A stretch of DNA of 64,000 bases from an uncultured Acetatifactor sp. (GCA_910577235.1 CAJTMX010000002.1:1-64000), one strand, 5' to 3'. Positions 34,672 to 44,011 are shown, counted from the stretch's first letter. Notes: generated by a model from the letters alone, not told the origin. Numbers and translations are program-made.

Positions 34672-34743
34672 CCCAAAACCAGATGTAACTGTGAGTGATG
34701 GCATTGCAATAGGAACAAATAGGCGTAATGACGCAAAAAACAT

Positions 34744-34772
34744 TTGCATCACGCTTTGTTTTATGGTATAAT
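34744..34772 (+). promoter_or_regulatory. sigma-A promoter for tig
   Basis: TTGCAT (34744-34749), a 17-nt spacer and a perfect TATAAT (34767-34772), about 80 nt upstream of the tig start. Confidence 0.8.
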
Positions 34773-34849
34773 CTTCAAATGACTGTGGTCATGTCTGTCA
34801 GAGAACGGGCATGTGAAGATACAGAGGCGATGAAGGAGGAAATGATAGA

Positions 34850-36196
34850 ATGAGTTTACAGGTTGAAAAGTTGGAAAAAAATATGGCTAAGCTGACCATA
34901 GAGGTTCCCGCAGAGGAGCTTGACAGGGCCATCGAGTCTGTTTATCAGAAGGAGAAGAAACGCATCAGTGTTCCGGGTTTCCGCAAGGGCAAAGCTCCCC
35001 GCAAGTTGATCGAGCAGATGTGCGGCAAGGAAGTGTTCTATGAGGATGCCGCCAACGAGCTGATTCCCGAGGCATATGAGAGGGAGCTGGAGAATTGCCA
35101 GGAGGCTGTAGTTTCCCAGCCCAGGATCAATGTGGTGCAGATCGAGGTGGGCAAGCCTTTTATCTTCACGGCAGAAGTGGCGTTAAAGCCTGAGGTGACT
35201 CTGGGCAAATACAAGGGTGTGAAGGTGGATGCCGCCGATCTGGAGGTGACAGAGGAAGAGATCGACGCGGATATAAACAAGGAGCGTGAGAACAGCGCCA
35301 GAACCATCCCTGTAGAGGACAGACCTGTCAAAAACGGCGATATGACCGTCATTGACTTTGAGGGATTTGTGGACGGTGTGGCCTTTGAGGGCGGAAAGGG
35401 TACGGATTACCCTCTGACCATCGGCTCCGGCGCATTCATTCCCGGTTTTGAGGAGGAACTGATCGGCGCAGAGATCGGCAAGGAGACGGATGTCAATGTA
35501 ACTTTCCCGGAGGATTATCAGGCCGAGGAGCTGGCAGGCAAGGCGGCGGTGTTCAAATGTACGGTTAAGGAGATCAAGGAGAAGGAGCTGCCCGAGCTGG
35601 ACGACGAGTTCGCGGCAGAGGTATCCGAGTTTGAGACTCTGGCCGAGTACAGAGAGGATACCAAAAAGAAGATAGCGGAGCGCAAGGCAGAGGCTGCCAA
35701 GAGCGCCAAGGAGGAGGCGGTTATCAACGCCATTATAGAGGATGCCCAGATGGAGATTCCCGATGCCATGCTGGAGACCCAGCAGAGACAGATGGTGGAG
35801 GATTTTGCCCAGAGACTGCAGATGCAGGGACTTTCCATGGAACAGTACATGCAGTTCACCGGCGCTGACCCTCAGATGCTGCTGGAGCAGATCAAACCCC
35901 AGGCCCTAAGACGCATTCAGTCCCGTCTGGTGCTGGAGGCTGTGGCTGCCGCAGAGAAGATGGCTGCCACCGAGGAGGAATTTGAGGCCGAGGTTGCCAA
36001 GATGGCAGAGGGCTACAAGATGGAGCCTGACAAGGTGAAGGAGATCTTGGGCGAAGGCGGCAAGAAACAGGTGATGGAAGATATCTGCGTGAACAAGGCC
36101 GCAGAGTTTGTGGTAGAGAATGCCAAGGAGGCCAAGGCATCCAAGAAATCTGCCAAGGCCAAGGAATCCAAGGAGGCGGCGGACGACGCGGAGTAG
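34850..36196 (+). CDS. tig: trigger factor
   Basis: A 448-residue ribosome-associated chaperone with peptidyl-prolyl isomerase activity. The N-terminal ribosome-binding signature is VPGFRKGKAPRKLIE. The FKBP-like domain is about 155-245 (NGDMTVIDFEGFVDGVAFEG, FIPGFEEELIGAEIG). The C-terminal chaperone arms follow, and the last 20 residues are a Lys/Ala/Glu tail. It binds nascent chains at the tunnel exit. GGAGG precedes the ATG. Position directly before clpP and clpX is the usual one in Firmicutes and links folding to proteolysis. Confidence 0.97.
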   Translation: MSLQVEKLEKNMAKLTIEVPAEELDRAIESVYQKEKKRISVPGFRKGKAPRKLIEQMCGKEVFYEDAANELIPEAYERELENCQEAVVSQPRINVVQIEVGKPFIFTAEVALKPEVTLGKYKGVKVDAADLEVTEEEIDADINKERENSARTIPVEDRPVKNGDMTVIDFEGFVDGVAFEGGKGTDYPLTIGSGAFIPGFEEELIGAEIGKETDVNVTFPEDYQAEELAGKAAVFKCTVKEIKEKELPELDDEFAAEVSEFETLAEYREDTKKKIAERKAEAAKSAKEEAVINAIIEDAQMEIPDAMLETQQRQMVEDFAQRLQMQGLSMEQYMQFTGADPQMLLEQIKPQALRRIQSRLVLEAVAAAEKMAATEEEFEAEVAKMAEGYKMEPDKVKEILGEGGKKQVMEDICVNKAAEFVVENAKEAKASKKSAKAKESKEAADDAE

Positions 36197-36273
36197 TCTC
36201 GGAACTGAAAAGGATAGATAAAACCAACAAACAGGGGATTGATTAATTTTTTATGAAATCCTCTGTTTTGTGA

Positions 36274-36302
36274 TTGTAAAAAAATAGCATGTAATGTATA
36301 AT
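36274..36302 (+). promoter_or_regulatory. promoter for clpP-clpX
   Basis: TTGTAA (36274-36279), a 17-nt spacer and a perfect TATAAT (36297-36302). The AACAGGGGATT/AAATCCTCTGTT inverted repeat just upstream (about 36230-36267) may terminate tig transcripts, but its U-tract is short. Confidence 0.7.
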
Positions 36303-36405
36303 AAGAAAAGTATTTTTATTATCAAATTTTTGAAAAAATATTCGCAATAGCGTATGGGAGAGATATAAACACATTGGGCTGTTATGCCCGGGATTGGAGG
36401 AAATT

Positions 36406-37014
36406 ATGAGTTTAGTGCCTTATGTCATCGAGCAGACCAGCAAAGGTGAAAGATCTTATGATATTTATTCCAGACTGTTGAAGGACAGGATCATTTTTCT
36501 GGGGGAGGAAGTCAATGAGGTGACGGCCAGCCTGGTGGTGGCCCAGCTGTTGTTTCTGGAGTCCGAGGACCCTGAAAAAGACATCCATCTGTATATCAAC
36601 AGCCCCGGGGGCAGTGTGACGGCCGGTATGGCGATCTATGATACCATGCGCTATATCAAATGCGACGTGGCCACGGTATGCATCGGTATGGCAGCCAGCA
36701 TGGGCGCGTTTCTGCTGGCAGGCGGCGCAAAGGGCAAGAGATATGCTCTTCCCAACGCCGAGATCATGATCCATCAGCCGCTTGGCGGAACCCAGGGCCA
36801 GGCGACGGAGATTGAGATAGCCGCAAAGCATATTTTAAAGACCAAAGAAAAATTAAACCGAATGCTGGCGGAGAACACCGGCAAGGATTATGAGACTGTA
36901 TGCGCCGATACCGAGCGCGACAACTGGAAGAGCGCCGAGGAGGCTTTGGAGTATGGTTTGATCGACCAGATTCTCAGCTCCCACTCTATGATAGAGCCGG
37001 AGAATAAGAAGTAA
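36406..37014 (+). CDS. clpP: ATP-dependent Clp protease proteolytic subunit
   Basis: A 202-residue serine peptidase that forms the tetradecameric chamber of ClpXP. The triad is complete: Ser in GMAASMGAFLLAGG, His in IMIHQPLGG, Asp in ERDNWKSAEEALEYGLID. The ATG at 36406 follows GGAGG; a start 12 nt earlier is also in frame. It is the main copy, judging by the tig-clpP-clpX setting; a paralog lies at 22641. The Clp core motif LYINSPGGSVTAGMAIYDT is intact. It is 30 nt upstream of clpX. Confidence 0.97.
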   Translation: MSLVPYVIEQTSKGERSYDIYSRLLKDRIIFLGEEVNEVTASLVVAQLLFLESEDPEKDIHLYINSPGGSVTAGMAIYDTMRYIKCDVATVCIGMAASMGAFLLAGGAKGKRYALPNAEIMIHQPLGGTQGQATEIEIAAKHILKTKEKLNRMLAENTGKDYETVCADTERDNWKSAEEALEYGLIDQILSSHSMIEPENKK

Positions 37015-37044
37015 GCAGCGTAATATGCAGGAAAGAGGAATGTA

Positions 37045-38310
37045 ATGGCAGGTAAAAATTTTGACGGTGATATTAGATGCTCGTTCTGCAATAAGTCCCA
37101 GAGTCAGGTGAAAAAGCTGATCGCCGGACCGGCAGGGGTATATATCTGTGACGAGTGTGTTGAGATCTGTGAGGATATTCTGGAGGAGGAGCTGGAGGAA
37201 GAGGAAGAATCCGCCCTCCAGGAACAGGATATCAAGTTACTGAAACCCAAGGAGATCAAAAAGTTTCTGGACGATTATGTGATCGGTCAGGAGCAGGCTA
37301 AAAAAGTATTGTCCGTGGCGGTGTACAATCACTACAAGAGAGTGACGGCCCCCAGAGATTTAAATGATGTGGAACTGCAGAAGAGCAATATCATTATGAT
37401 CGGCCCCACCGGTTCTGGTAAGACTTATCTTGCCCAGACTCTGGCCAAGATCATCAATGTGCCTTTTGCCATTGCCGATGCCACCACTCTGACCGAGGCC
37501 GGCTATGTGGGCGAGGATGTGGAAAATATTCTGCTCAAGCTGATACAGGCGGCGGACTATGATGTGGACAGGGCGCAGTACGGCATTATCTATATTGACG
37601 AGATAGACAAGATCACCAAGAAGGGGGAGAATGTGTCCATCACCCGGGACGTATCCGGCGAGGGAGTACAGCAGGCCCTTCTCAAGATCGTGGAGGGGAC
37701 CGTTGCCAGCGTACCGCCCCAGGGCGGCAGAAAGCATCCCCATCAGGATCTGATCCAGATAGACACCACCAATATCCTGTTCATCTGCGGCGGCGCGTTT
37801 GACGGGTTGGAAAAGATCGTGGAGTCCAGGCTGGACCGCAAATCCATCGGTTTCAACACCGTGGTGACCCAGAAATCCGCCAAGGAGATCGGGGATCTGC
37901 TGCAGGAAGTGACACCTCAGGATCTGGTTAAGTTCGGACTGATCCCTGAGTTTGTGGGCCGTGTGCCCATCAATGTGTCTCTGCGGGGTCTGGACAGGGA
38001 GGCGCTGGTTAAGATCTTAAAGGAGCCCAAGAGCGCCTTGATCAAGCAGTATCAGAAACTGTTTGAGTTTGACGAGGTGGATCTGGAGTTTGATGAGGAT
38101 GCCATTGAGGCCATCGCCGACAAGGCATTTGAGAGAAAGACCGGCGCCAGAGGTCTGCGTTCCATTATGGAGAGCGTGATGATGGATCTGATGTATCAGA
38201 TTCCCTCCGACGAGACCATCGGCAAATGTGTGATCACAAAGGAATCGGTAGAGGGAGTCAGCGAACCTTTGGTATTTTTGAGAGATATGCCGGTAAAAAA
38301 AGCCCAATAA
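37045..38310 (+). CDS. clpX: Clp protease ATP-binding subunit ClpX
   Basis: A 421-residue AAA+ unfoldase. The N-terminal zinc-binding domain has four Cys (CSFCNKS and YICDECVEIC). Walker A is GPTGSGKTYLA, Walker B is IIYIDEIDK, and the pore loop is in EAGYVGEDVE. The RKH motif region is PPQGGRKHPHQD, and the loop that docks on ClpP is about EIGDLLQEV. It delivers unfolded proteins to ClpP; with two ClpP paralogs in the window it may serve both. The start has GAGG close upstream. Confidence 0.98.
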   Translation: MAGKNFDGDIRCSFCNKSQSQVKKLIAGPAGVYICDECVEICEDILEEELEEEEESALQEQDIKLLKPKEIKKFLDDYVIGQEQAKKVLSVAVYNHYKRVTAPRDLNDVELQKSNIIMIGPTGSGKTYLAQTLAKIINVPFAIADATTLTEAGYVGEDVENILLKLIQAADYDVDRAQYGIIYIDEIDKITKKGENVSITRDVSGEGVQQALLKIVEGTVASVPPQGGRKHPHQDLIQIDTTNILFICGGAFDGLEKIVESRLDRKSIGFNTVVTQKSAKEIGDLLQEVTPQDLVKFGLIPEFVGRVPINVSLRGLDREALVKILKEPKSALIKQYQKLFEFDEVDLEFDEDAIEAIADKAFERKTGARGLRSIMESVMMDLMYQIPSDETIGKCVITKESVEGVSEPLVFLRDMPVKKAQ

Positions 38311-38326
38311 GAGTTTTAGGACAATC

Positions 38327-38360
38327 TGACGCCGCCTGCGAGAAGTGCGGCGTCATTTAA
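38327..38360 (+). terminator. weak terminator-like hairpin after clpX
   Basis: TGACGCCGC (38327-38335) pairs with GCGGCGTCA (38347-38355), a 9-bp GC-rich stem, but only three T follow. A second hairpin CATAACA-AGGGCAAAGCCTG-TGTTATG lies at about 38389-38413, before engB. Confidence 0.55.
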
Positions 38361-38469
38361 CTATATTGCCGGGATATAGTTTAACGCCATAACAAGGGCA
38401 AAGCCTGTGTTATGCAAGAAATAGATAAGTTTGTAAGAATGCGCGCCGAAGTGCGCAAGGGGTATACTC

Positions 38470-39063
38470 ATGATCATAAAAAACGTAGCGCTGGAGACGG
38501 TATGCGGCATCACCAGCAAACTGCCGGAAAACACCAGACCCGAAGTGGCTTTTGCAGGTAAGAGCAATGTGGGCAAGTCCTCCCTGATCAATGCGCTGAT
38601 GAACAGGAAGAGCCTGGCCCGCACCAGCTCTCAGCCCGGAAAGACGCAGACCATCAATTTTTACAATATAAATGACAGCATCTATTTTGTGGATCTGCCG
38701 GGCTATGGCTATGCCAGGACCAGCGAACATATAAAAGAGCAGTGGGGCAAAATGGTGGAGAACTATCTGCATCGGTCCCGGCAGCTAAAGGCGGTGTTCC
38801 TGCTGATAGATATCCGCCACAAGCCGTCGGAAAATGACCGTATAATGTATGACTGGATCAAAGGCCACGGTTATCAGCCCATTATCATTGCTACCAAGCT
38901 GGATAAGATAAACCGCAGCCAGATTCAAAAGCAGGTAAAACTCTTGAAAGAAACGCTGAAGGCGGAACAGAATGTCCGTATCGTTCCCTTTTCGGCCACT
39001 ACGAAACAGGGCAGGGAGGAAATCTATGAAATCATCGAGGAAATACTTCAAAGCGCTGACTAA
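38470..39063 (+). CDS. engB: ribosome biogenesis GTPase EngB (YihA/YsxC)
   Basis: A 197-residue TRAFAC-class GTPase needed for assembly of the large ribosomal subunit. G1 is GKSNVGKSSLINAL, G2 lies around TSSQPGKTQTINFY, G3 is VDLPGYGYA, G4 is TKLDK and G5 is FSATTK. In many Firmicutes a lon protease gene lies between clpX and engB; here only about 160 nt separate them. It overlaps the AI-2E family gene by 38 bases. Confidence 0.95.
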   Translation: MIIKNVALETVCGITSKLPENTRPEVAFAGKSNVGKSSLINALMNRKSLARTSSQPGKTQTINFYNINDSIYFVDLPGYGYARTSEHIKEQWGKMVENYLHRSRQLKAVFLLIDIRHKPSENDRIMYDWIKGHGYQPIIIATKLDKINRSQIQKQVKLLKETLKAEQNVRIVPFSATTKQGREEIYEIIEEILQSAD

Positions 39064-40195
39064 TCTGGGGGTGGCGGTGGCCATACTGCTGCTGGTCATA
39101 TTATTGCTGCCGCGGCTGCTCGTGTTGTTTATGCCCTTTGTGCTGGCGGGGATCATATCGATGATCGCCAGCCCGTTGGTGCGCTTTTTTGAGGAAAAGA
39201 TAAAGCTTAAACGGAAATGGGCCAGTGCTTTTGTGATCATAGTGGTGATTGCTCTGGTGGTGCTGGTGTTGTATCTGGTGGGCTCCAAACTCATAGAGGA
39301 AGGGATAGGGCTTTTGGGGGCTCTGCCGGAAATGTGGGATTCTATGAAAGCGGATCTGGCCAGTGTGGGCGAAAGCCTTAACGGAATCTTTGAAAAGCTG
39401 CCTCAGGATACCCAGCAGACCATCGCCAATCTGGGGGATCAGGTGGGCGAGTTTATGGCGGGCCTTTTTGAGCGTATCGGTACGCCCACTATTACTGCGG
39501 CAGGCAATTTTGCCAAGCAGCTGCCCTCGGTGCTGATCGGCATTATCATGTGCCTGTTGGCGTCCTATTTCTTTGTGGCGGACCGTTATCAGATTGGCAA
39601 CTGGATCAGAAAGCATACGCCCGCGTCCATTATGTCCAGATATGATATGGTGCGCAGGAGCATCCTAAAATCGGTGGGCGGGTATTTTAAGGCTCAGCTC
39701 AAGATAGAGGTATGGATGTATCTGCTGCTGGTGGTGGGTCTGACTATACTTCGGGTAGATTATGCGCTGCTCATCGCGGTGGGCATCGCCTTTTTGGATC
39801 TTTTGCCCTTTTTTGGCACCGGAACTGTCATGGTTCCCTGGGCACTTATCAAGATCTTCAGCGGAGATTACAAGATGGCGATGGGCCTGCTGGTCATATG
39901 GGGCGGCGGTCAGCTGGCCAGACAGATTATCCAGCCCAAGATTGTGGGTGACTCCATCGGCATGGAGCCAATTCCCACTCTTTTCCTGCTGTATGTGGGT
40001 TATAAGCTGGGCAGCGTTGTGGGTATGATCATCGCCGTACCTCTGGGGATGCTGGTGTCCACCATGTATCAGGAGGGGGTGTTTGATACCACCAAAAACA
40101 GTATTGCCATTCTGATATCCGGCCTGAATCATTTCCGCAAGCTCCAGCCGGAGGATTTAGAAGTTGTGGAGGAGATGAAGAATAAAAAAACCTGA
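39026..40195 (+). CDS. AI-2E family transporter
   Basis: A 389-residue membrane protein with about seven or eight helices (VAVAILLLVILLLPRLLVLF, FVIIVVIALVVLVLYLVGS, LLLVVGLTILRVDYALLIAV and more). It contains the family stretch LLPFFGTGTVMVPWALIKIF and the conserved SIGMEPIPTLFLLYVGYKLG. Family members have been linked to autoinducer-2 export or Na+/H+ exchange; the role here is unknown. The ATG at 39026 follows GGGAGGAAAT, so it overlaps engB. A strong terminator follows. Confidence 0.9.
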   Translation: MKSSRKYFKALTNLGVAVAILLLVILLLPRLLVLFMPFVLAGIISMIASPLVRFFEEKIKLKRKWASAFVIIVVIALVVLVLYLVGSKLIEEGIGLLGALPEMWDSMKADLASVGESLNGIFEKLPQDTQQTIANLGDQVGEFMAGLFERIGTPTITAAGNFAKQLPSVLIGIIMCLLASYFFVADRYQIGNWIRKHTPASIMSRYDMVRRSILKSVGGYFKAQLKIEVWMYLLLVVGLTILRVDYALLIAVGIAFLDLLPFFGTGTVMVPWALIKIFSGDYKMAMGLLVIWGGGQLARQIIQPKIVGDSIGMEPIPTLFLLYVGYKLGSVVGMIIAVPLGMLVSTMYQEGVFDTTKNSIAILISGLNHFRKLQPEDLEVVEEMKNKKT

Positions 40196-40220
40196 AAAAA
40201 ACATCAATTATCATGAAACA

Positions 40221-40266
40221 TTTTGACCCGTAAAACTGTCTTATAGTTGGAGGGTCAAAATTTTTT
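40221..40266 (+). terminator. rho-independent terminator after the AI-2E gene
   Basis: TTTTGACCC (40221-40229) pairs with GGGTCAAAA (40252-40260), followed by TTTTTT. The 22-nt loop is long but the stem is perfect. Confidence 0.85.
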
Positions 40267-40349
40267 GTAAAAAAATAAAGAAAGTTGCAGTATAATGAAT
40301 ATTATGTGGATTTTATAAATAGGGCAGATTGCTGGAGATGGATACAAAC

Positions 40350-40895
40350 ATGATACAGGACACGGCTAGAATGCAGGAGAAACTACAACAGAAGATCGAC
40401 AGCTACAGCGATATGCTTTTCAAGATTGCGTATGTCAGGACGGGCAACAGGGCTGACGCCGAGGATATCGTGCAGGAGACTTTTTACCAGTACCTCAAGA
40501 CTTCAAAGGTGTTTGACAGCGAGGAATATGAGAAGGCATGGCTCATCAGAGTCACCTTAAACGGATGTCGTAAGATGTGGCGCAGCGGCTTTTACCGTCG
40601 CCGCAGCGATGTCCCGGCTCCGGAGCATGGGACTGCCAAAGAGTTGGATGAGATCGGAGAGCGGGGGCCCGAAGAACATTTTCTGGATAAGGAGAGGGCC
40701 AGAACAGTGTTGGAAGCGGTACAAATGCTTCCGCCCGCATATCGGGATGTGATCCATCTGTTTTATTATGAGGATCTGTCGGTGAAGGAGATCGCGCAGG
40801 TACTGGAGCGAAAAGTATCTACTGTGACCTCACAGCTGACCAGAGGCAGAGAGCTCCTGAAAAAGAGTCTGAAGGAGGAATATGACCTTGCGTAG
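40350..40895 (+). CDS. ECF-type RNA polymerase sigma factor
   Basis: A sigma factor of about 181 residues. Region 2 is MLFKIAYVRTGNRADAEDIV then QETFYQYLKT (core binding and -10 recognition); region 4 is LPPAYRDVIHLFYYEDLSVK then EIAQVLERKVSTVTSQLTRG. Region 1.1 and 3 are absent, as in extracytoplasmic-function sigmas. The start is uncertain: ATGs at 40338, 40350 and 40371 and a TTG at 40329 are in frame, with GGAG near 40334. It overlaps the presumed anti-sigma gene by 14 bases, which is the usual regulatory pair. Confidence 0.9.
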   Translation: MIQDTARMQEKLQQKIDSYSDMLFKIAYVRTGNRADAEDIVQETFYQYLKTSKVFDSEEYEKAWLIRVTLNGCRKMWRSGFYRRRSDVPAPEHGTAKELDEIGERGPEEHFLDKERARTVLEAVQMLPPAYRDVIHLFYYEDLSVKEIAQVLERKVSTVTSQLTRGRELLKKSLKEEYDLA

Positions 40896-41703
40896 TTTCA
40901 GAGAAGAATATCAAAAAGAAATAGACCAGGCCGGTACTTTTCATCTGGATGTGAAAAGGGTGTCTGATGAGATTCATCATCACAAGATGAGAAATGCCCG
41001 CAGAAGGCGGATGATGGTTTCAGTGGCCTCCGCCGCGGCGGTTTTTCTGCTGGTGGGAGGCATGGCTACGGCCATGAATTACGGAGGCGGTTTTATCCAG
41101 GTCCGCCACAACGGATTTTCCATTACCAATCAGCCTGGGGGAGATATGGAAAGCGCAGAGGGGGCCGTGGATGCGGGGCAGACTCCGGCGCTGGCCAAGG
41201 AGCGCTCCAGACAGGCAGTTGAAGAGAGCGATGAGCCGGCAGCACAGTGTATTGTATATGATCTGGAGCCCACAGAGTATGACTCCCTGGAGGCCTTTTG
41301 GGAGGAAACCCATGTGACTGTGCCTATGCCTGATATGCAGCTGCTGGGCGGAGACACGGCAGAACAGTATATTCATATGCTGGGAAATCAGGTGTATATC
41401 CGTGTTCAGGATACGGAGGAACGCAGTTTCAGTATCATACAGGCGGATCACCGGGGTGATCAGGCCTACGCGTCCTCCAGCGCCTATTCGGGGGAAGCGG
41501 CAAATGAGCGCAATTATACCACCGCGCAGGGATATACCTACAAGGTGATCGACATTGTGGATGACGGTGAGATCAACAGCATAGAGTGTGCCATATCCTT
41601 GTATGGCAGGGATCTGCTGGTAGGATTCCGCGGGTATACCCAGGAAGAGGCCTATGAGGTGCTGCAGGGGATGGACCTGGGGGTGTATACCACAGACGAG
41701 TAA
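40882..41703 (+). CDS. membrane anti-sigma factor (DUF4367-like)
   Basis: A 273-residue single-pass membrane protein. The N-terminal 45 residues are cytoplasmic and basic (KMRNARRRR), then a membrane segment (about 46-64, VSVASAAAVFLLVGGMATAM), then a long extracytoplasmic part with acidic residues. Position directly after an ECF sigma gene with AAGGAGG and overlapping start argues that it binds and holds that sigma until an envelope signal releases it. The outer part ends with a pattern (VDDGEINSIECAISLYGRDL, GFRGYTQEEAYEVLQGMD) similar to DUF4367. No zinc HxxxCxxC motif is visible, so it is not of the RsrA/ZAS class. Confidence 0.82.
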   Translation: MTLRSFREEYQKEIDQAGTFHLDVKRVSDEIHHHKMRNARRRRMMVSVASAAAVFLLVGGMATAMNYGGGFIQVRHNGFSITNQPGGDMESAEGAVDAGQTPALAKERSRQAVEESDEPAAQCIVYDLEPTEYDSLEAFWEETHVTVPMPDMQLLGGDTAEQYIHMLGNQVYIRVQDTEERSFSIIQADHRGDQAYASSSAYSGEAANERNYTTAQGYTYKVIDIVDDGEINSIECAISLYGRDLLVGFRGYTQEEAYEVLQGMDLGVYTTDE

Positions 41704-41778
41704 CAGAGACTATGATAGGGCATTAATGCGGGTAATTCCGCTATATGCATAGATTTGCAAGGAAGGATCGTGAGACTT

Positions 41779-42483
41779 ATGGACAAAAATATTGTAATCT
41801 ACAACAACAATACGGGGATTACGGCATCCCTGCGGCCGCTTTTGAGAGGAGAGAATATCAAGCTGTTGACGGCGGAAAGCAAAAAGCAGCTGCGTCAGAT
41901 CATTGCGGCAGAACAGATTCATTTGTTGATCACAGATGTAGTGTGGTCCGATCAGGATCAGGACATAACCGAAGGGCTGGAGACGCTACAGCAGATTCGC
42001 CAGATGAGCAGTCTGCCAATTATCGTGGTATCCTCCCGGGATGATGAGACCAGCAAGATATTGGCGCTCAACGCGGGGGCGGACGACTATGTGGTCAGCG
42101 GGTGCAATCCGCTGGAACTGCTGGCCAGGATCAAATCCCAGCTGCGGCGTTATACCCAGCTGGTGAATATGTGCGCCAACATAGACAAGATCTATCAGGT
42201 GGACGATCTGATGATCGACGACAACACCAGGCAGGTTTTTGTGGATCAAAAGGAGGTCAGACTGACTCCTATTGAGTATAAGATATTAAAACTGCTGGTG
42301 AAGGAGAGGGGAAGGGTGCTGTCCATATCCCAGATATATGAGGCGATATGGCATATGCAGGCCATCGGAGCCGACAATACCATCGCCGTGCATATCCGTC
42401 ACATACGGGAGAAGATCGAGCGCAACCCCAAGGAACCCAGATATTTGAAAGTGGTGTGGGGTACAGGATATAAAGTGGGATAA
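41779..42483 (+). CDS. atypical OmpR-family response regulator (orphan)
   Basis: A 234-residue regulator. The receiver has a possible phospho-acceptor D53 (LLITDVVWS), but the usual acidic pair near the start is replaced by Asn (IVIYNNNTG) and the conserved Lys of the KP pair is Ser (DDYVVSGCNP, S107). This suggests that phosphorylation is altered or absent. The winged-helix domain is normal (VRLTPIEYKILKLLVKERGR, IAVHIRHIREKIERNP, VVWGTGYKVG). No histidine kinase gene is adjacent, so it may be controlled by another route. The ATG at 41779 lies 12 nt after AAGGAAGG; a GTG at 41770 is an alternative. Confidence 0.88.
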   Translation: MDKNIVIYNNNTGITASLRPLLRGENIKLLTAESKKQLRQIIAAEQIHLLITDVVWSDQDQDITEGLETLQQIRQMSSLPIIVVSSRDDETSKILALNAGADDYVVSGCNPLELLARIKSQLRRYTQLVNMCANIDKIYQVDDLMIDDNTRQVFVDQKEVRLTPIEYKILKLLVKERGRVLSISQIYEAIWHMQAIGADNTIAVHIRHIREKIERNPKEPRYLKVVWGTGYKVG

Positions 42484-42556
42484 GGGGTAATACTGAAAAC
42501 GAATCCAGCTGCCGGCGGTATATGTGCCGTAAAGCGGGGAGAAGGAGTAACGGTAT

Positions 42557-44011
42557 ATGGGTATTTTATCGGGATTAAAGCCGGAAAAGGTGTTTACTTA
42601 TTTTGAGGAGATAGCCCGGATTCCTCACGGGTCAGGTAATGTGGGGGCCATAAGCGATTATCTGGCGGGGTTTGCCAGGGAAAGAGGGCTGCAATATATT
42701 CAAGACCAGGTTATGAATGTGATTATCATTAAGGAGGCAACTCCGGGATATGAGCAGGAGCCCGCTCTGATCCTGCAGGGCCACATGGATATGGTGGCTG
42801 TGCATAAGCCGGAGCTCGCCATCGACATGACCCGCGAACCTCTGAAACTGGCGGTGGATGGGGACCGTATCTACGCCGTGGGAACCAGCTTGGGGGGAGA
42901 CGACGGCATAGCCGTGGCTTACGCCCTGGCTCTGCTGGATGACGAAACATTGCGACATCCCCGTCTGGAAGTGGTGATCACCGTGGACGAGGAAGTGGGA
43001 ATGGATGGTGCCAGAGCCATAGACCTGTCCATGTTGCAGGGTCACAGACTGCTGAATCTGGATTCCGAGGAAGAGGGGATTTTCCTGACCAGCTGCGCCG
43101 GAGGCGCGAGGATACACTGCACCGTAGATATGCAGGAGCAGTGCCGGGAGATGAGGGGCGAGACCTTTGAACTGACGGTGGGCGGCTTACAGGGCGGCCA
43201 TTCCGGTGCCGAGATCCACAAGGAGCGGGGCAATTCCAATATGCTGATGGCCAGACTGCTGCAAAAGCTGGCGGGCAGTATCAGGATGGGACTTTGCGAC
43301 TGCCAGGGAGGATTGGCGGATAATGCCATTCCCCGGGTGACGAAAGCCCGTGTGTTGGTGGAAAAAGAGGATCAGGCGCGTTTCGTGGAATGGGTTGCCC
43401 GGTATGACGCGGTACTGCGGAATGAACTGGCTACCAAGGACCCGGATGTATCCGTTACGGCGGCGTCTCAGGGAACGGGCACAGAGCGGTGCCTCACAGG
43501 GGACGGGCTGCGGCGGGCTGCGGATTATCTGTACAGTCTGCCCTGCGGCGTACAGGCTATGAGCGCGGATGTGCCGGGGCTGGTGGAGACATCTTTGAAT
43601 CTGGGGATACTAAAAGTCTGCGGCGGAAAAGTAGAGGCGGAATTCTCCGTGCGCAGCTGTGTGGACAGCAGCAAGCTGGCGCTGCTGGATAAAGTGCAGG
43701 CATTGACTGCTCTGGCTGGCGGGCGCTGTGAGATAACCGGGGATTATCCCGGCTGGGCCTACCGGGTGGACTCCCCTCTGCGGGATAAGATGATCGCCCT
43801 GTATGAGGAGATGTACGGCGAGAAACCACGGGTTGAGGCGATCCATGCCGGTCTGGAGTGCGGTATCCTGGCCTCCAAGATCGCGGATCTGGACGGCATT
43901 TCCTTTGGACCGAATATGTATGATATTCACACCACGGAGGAGACTTTGAGCATTTCCTCCACGCAGCGGGTGTGGGAGTACTTGGTGCGGCTCTTGGAGA
44001 CGAAGGGCTAA
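42557..44011 (+). CDS. pepD: aminoacyl-histidine dipeptidase (Xaa-His dipeptidase)
   Basis: A 484-residue M20 metallopeptidase. It opens with GLKPEKVFTYFEEIARIPHG, followed by the zinc site: LQGHMDMV (His), LGGDDGIAV (bridging Asp), VDEEVGMDGA (Glu-Glu), LNLDSEEEG (Asp) and DIHTTEETL near the end (His). The intervening lid domain is present (TVGGLQGGHSGAEI). Enzymes of this family hydrolyse dipeptides such as carnosine and other X-His pairs. GAAGGAG precedes the start. It follows the atypical regulator by about 70 nt and could be co-transcribed. Confidence 0.93.
   Translation: MGILSGLKPEKVFTYFEEIARIPHGSGNVGAISDYLAGFARERGLQYIQDQVMNVIIIKEATPGYEQEPALILQGHMDMVAVHKPELAIDMTREPLKLAVDGDRIYAVGTSLGGDDGIAVAYALALLDDETLRHPRLEVVITVDEEVGMDGARAIDLSMLQGHRLLNLDSEEEGIFLTSCAGGARIHCTVDMQEQCREMRGETFELTVGGLQGGHSGAEIHKERGNSNMLMARLLQKLAGSIRMGLCDCQGGLADNAIPRVTKARVLVEKEDQARFVEWVARYDAVLRNELATKDPDVSVTAASQGTGTERCLTGDGLRRAADYLYSLPCGVQAMSADVPGLVETSLNLGILKVCGGKVEAEFSVRSCVDSSKLALLDKVQALTALAGGRCEITGDYPGWAYRVDSPLRDKMIALYEEMYGEKPRVEAIHAGLECGILASKIADLDGISFGPNMYDIHTTEETLSISSTQRVWEYLVRLLETKG

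Noticed and set aside
34655..34700. Frameshift that would extend the fused ABC ATPase
   Set aside because: Reading on in the other frames gives only a few residues before a stop, none of them like the usual C-terminus; I kept the short end as seen.
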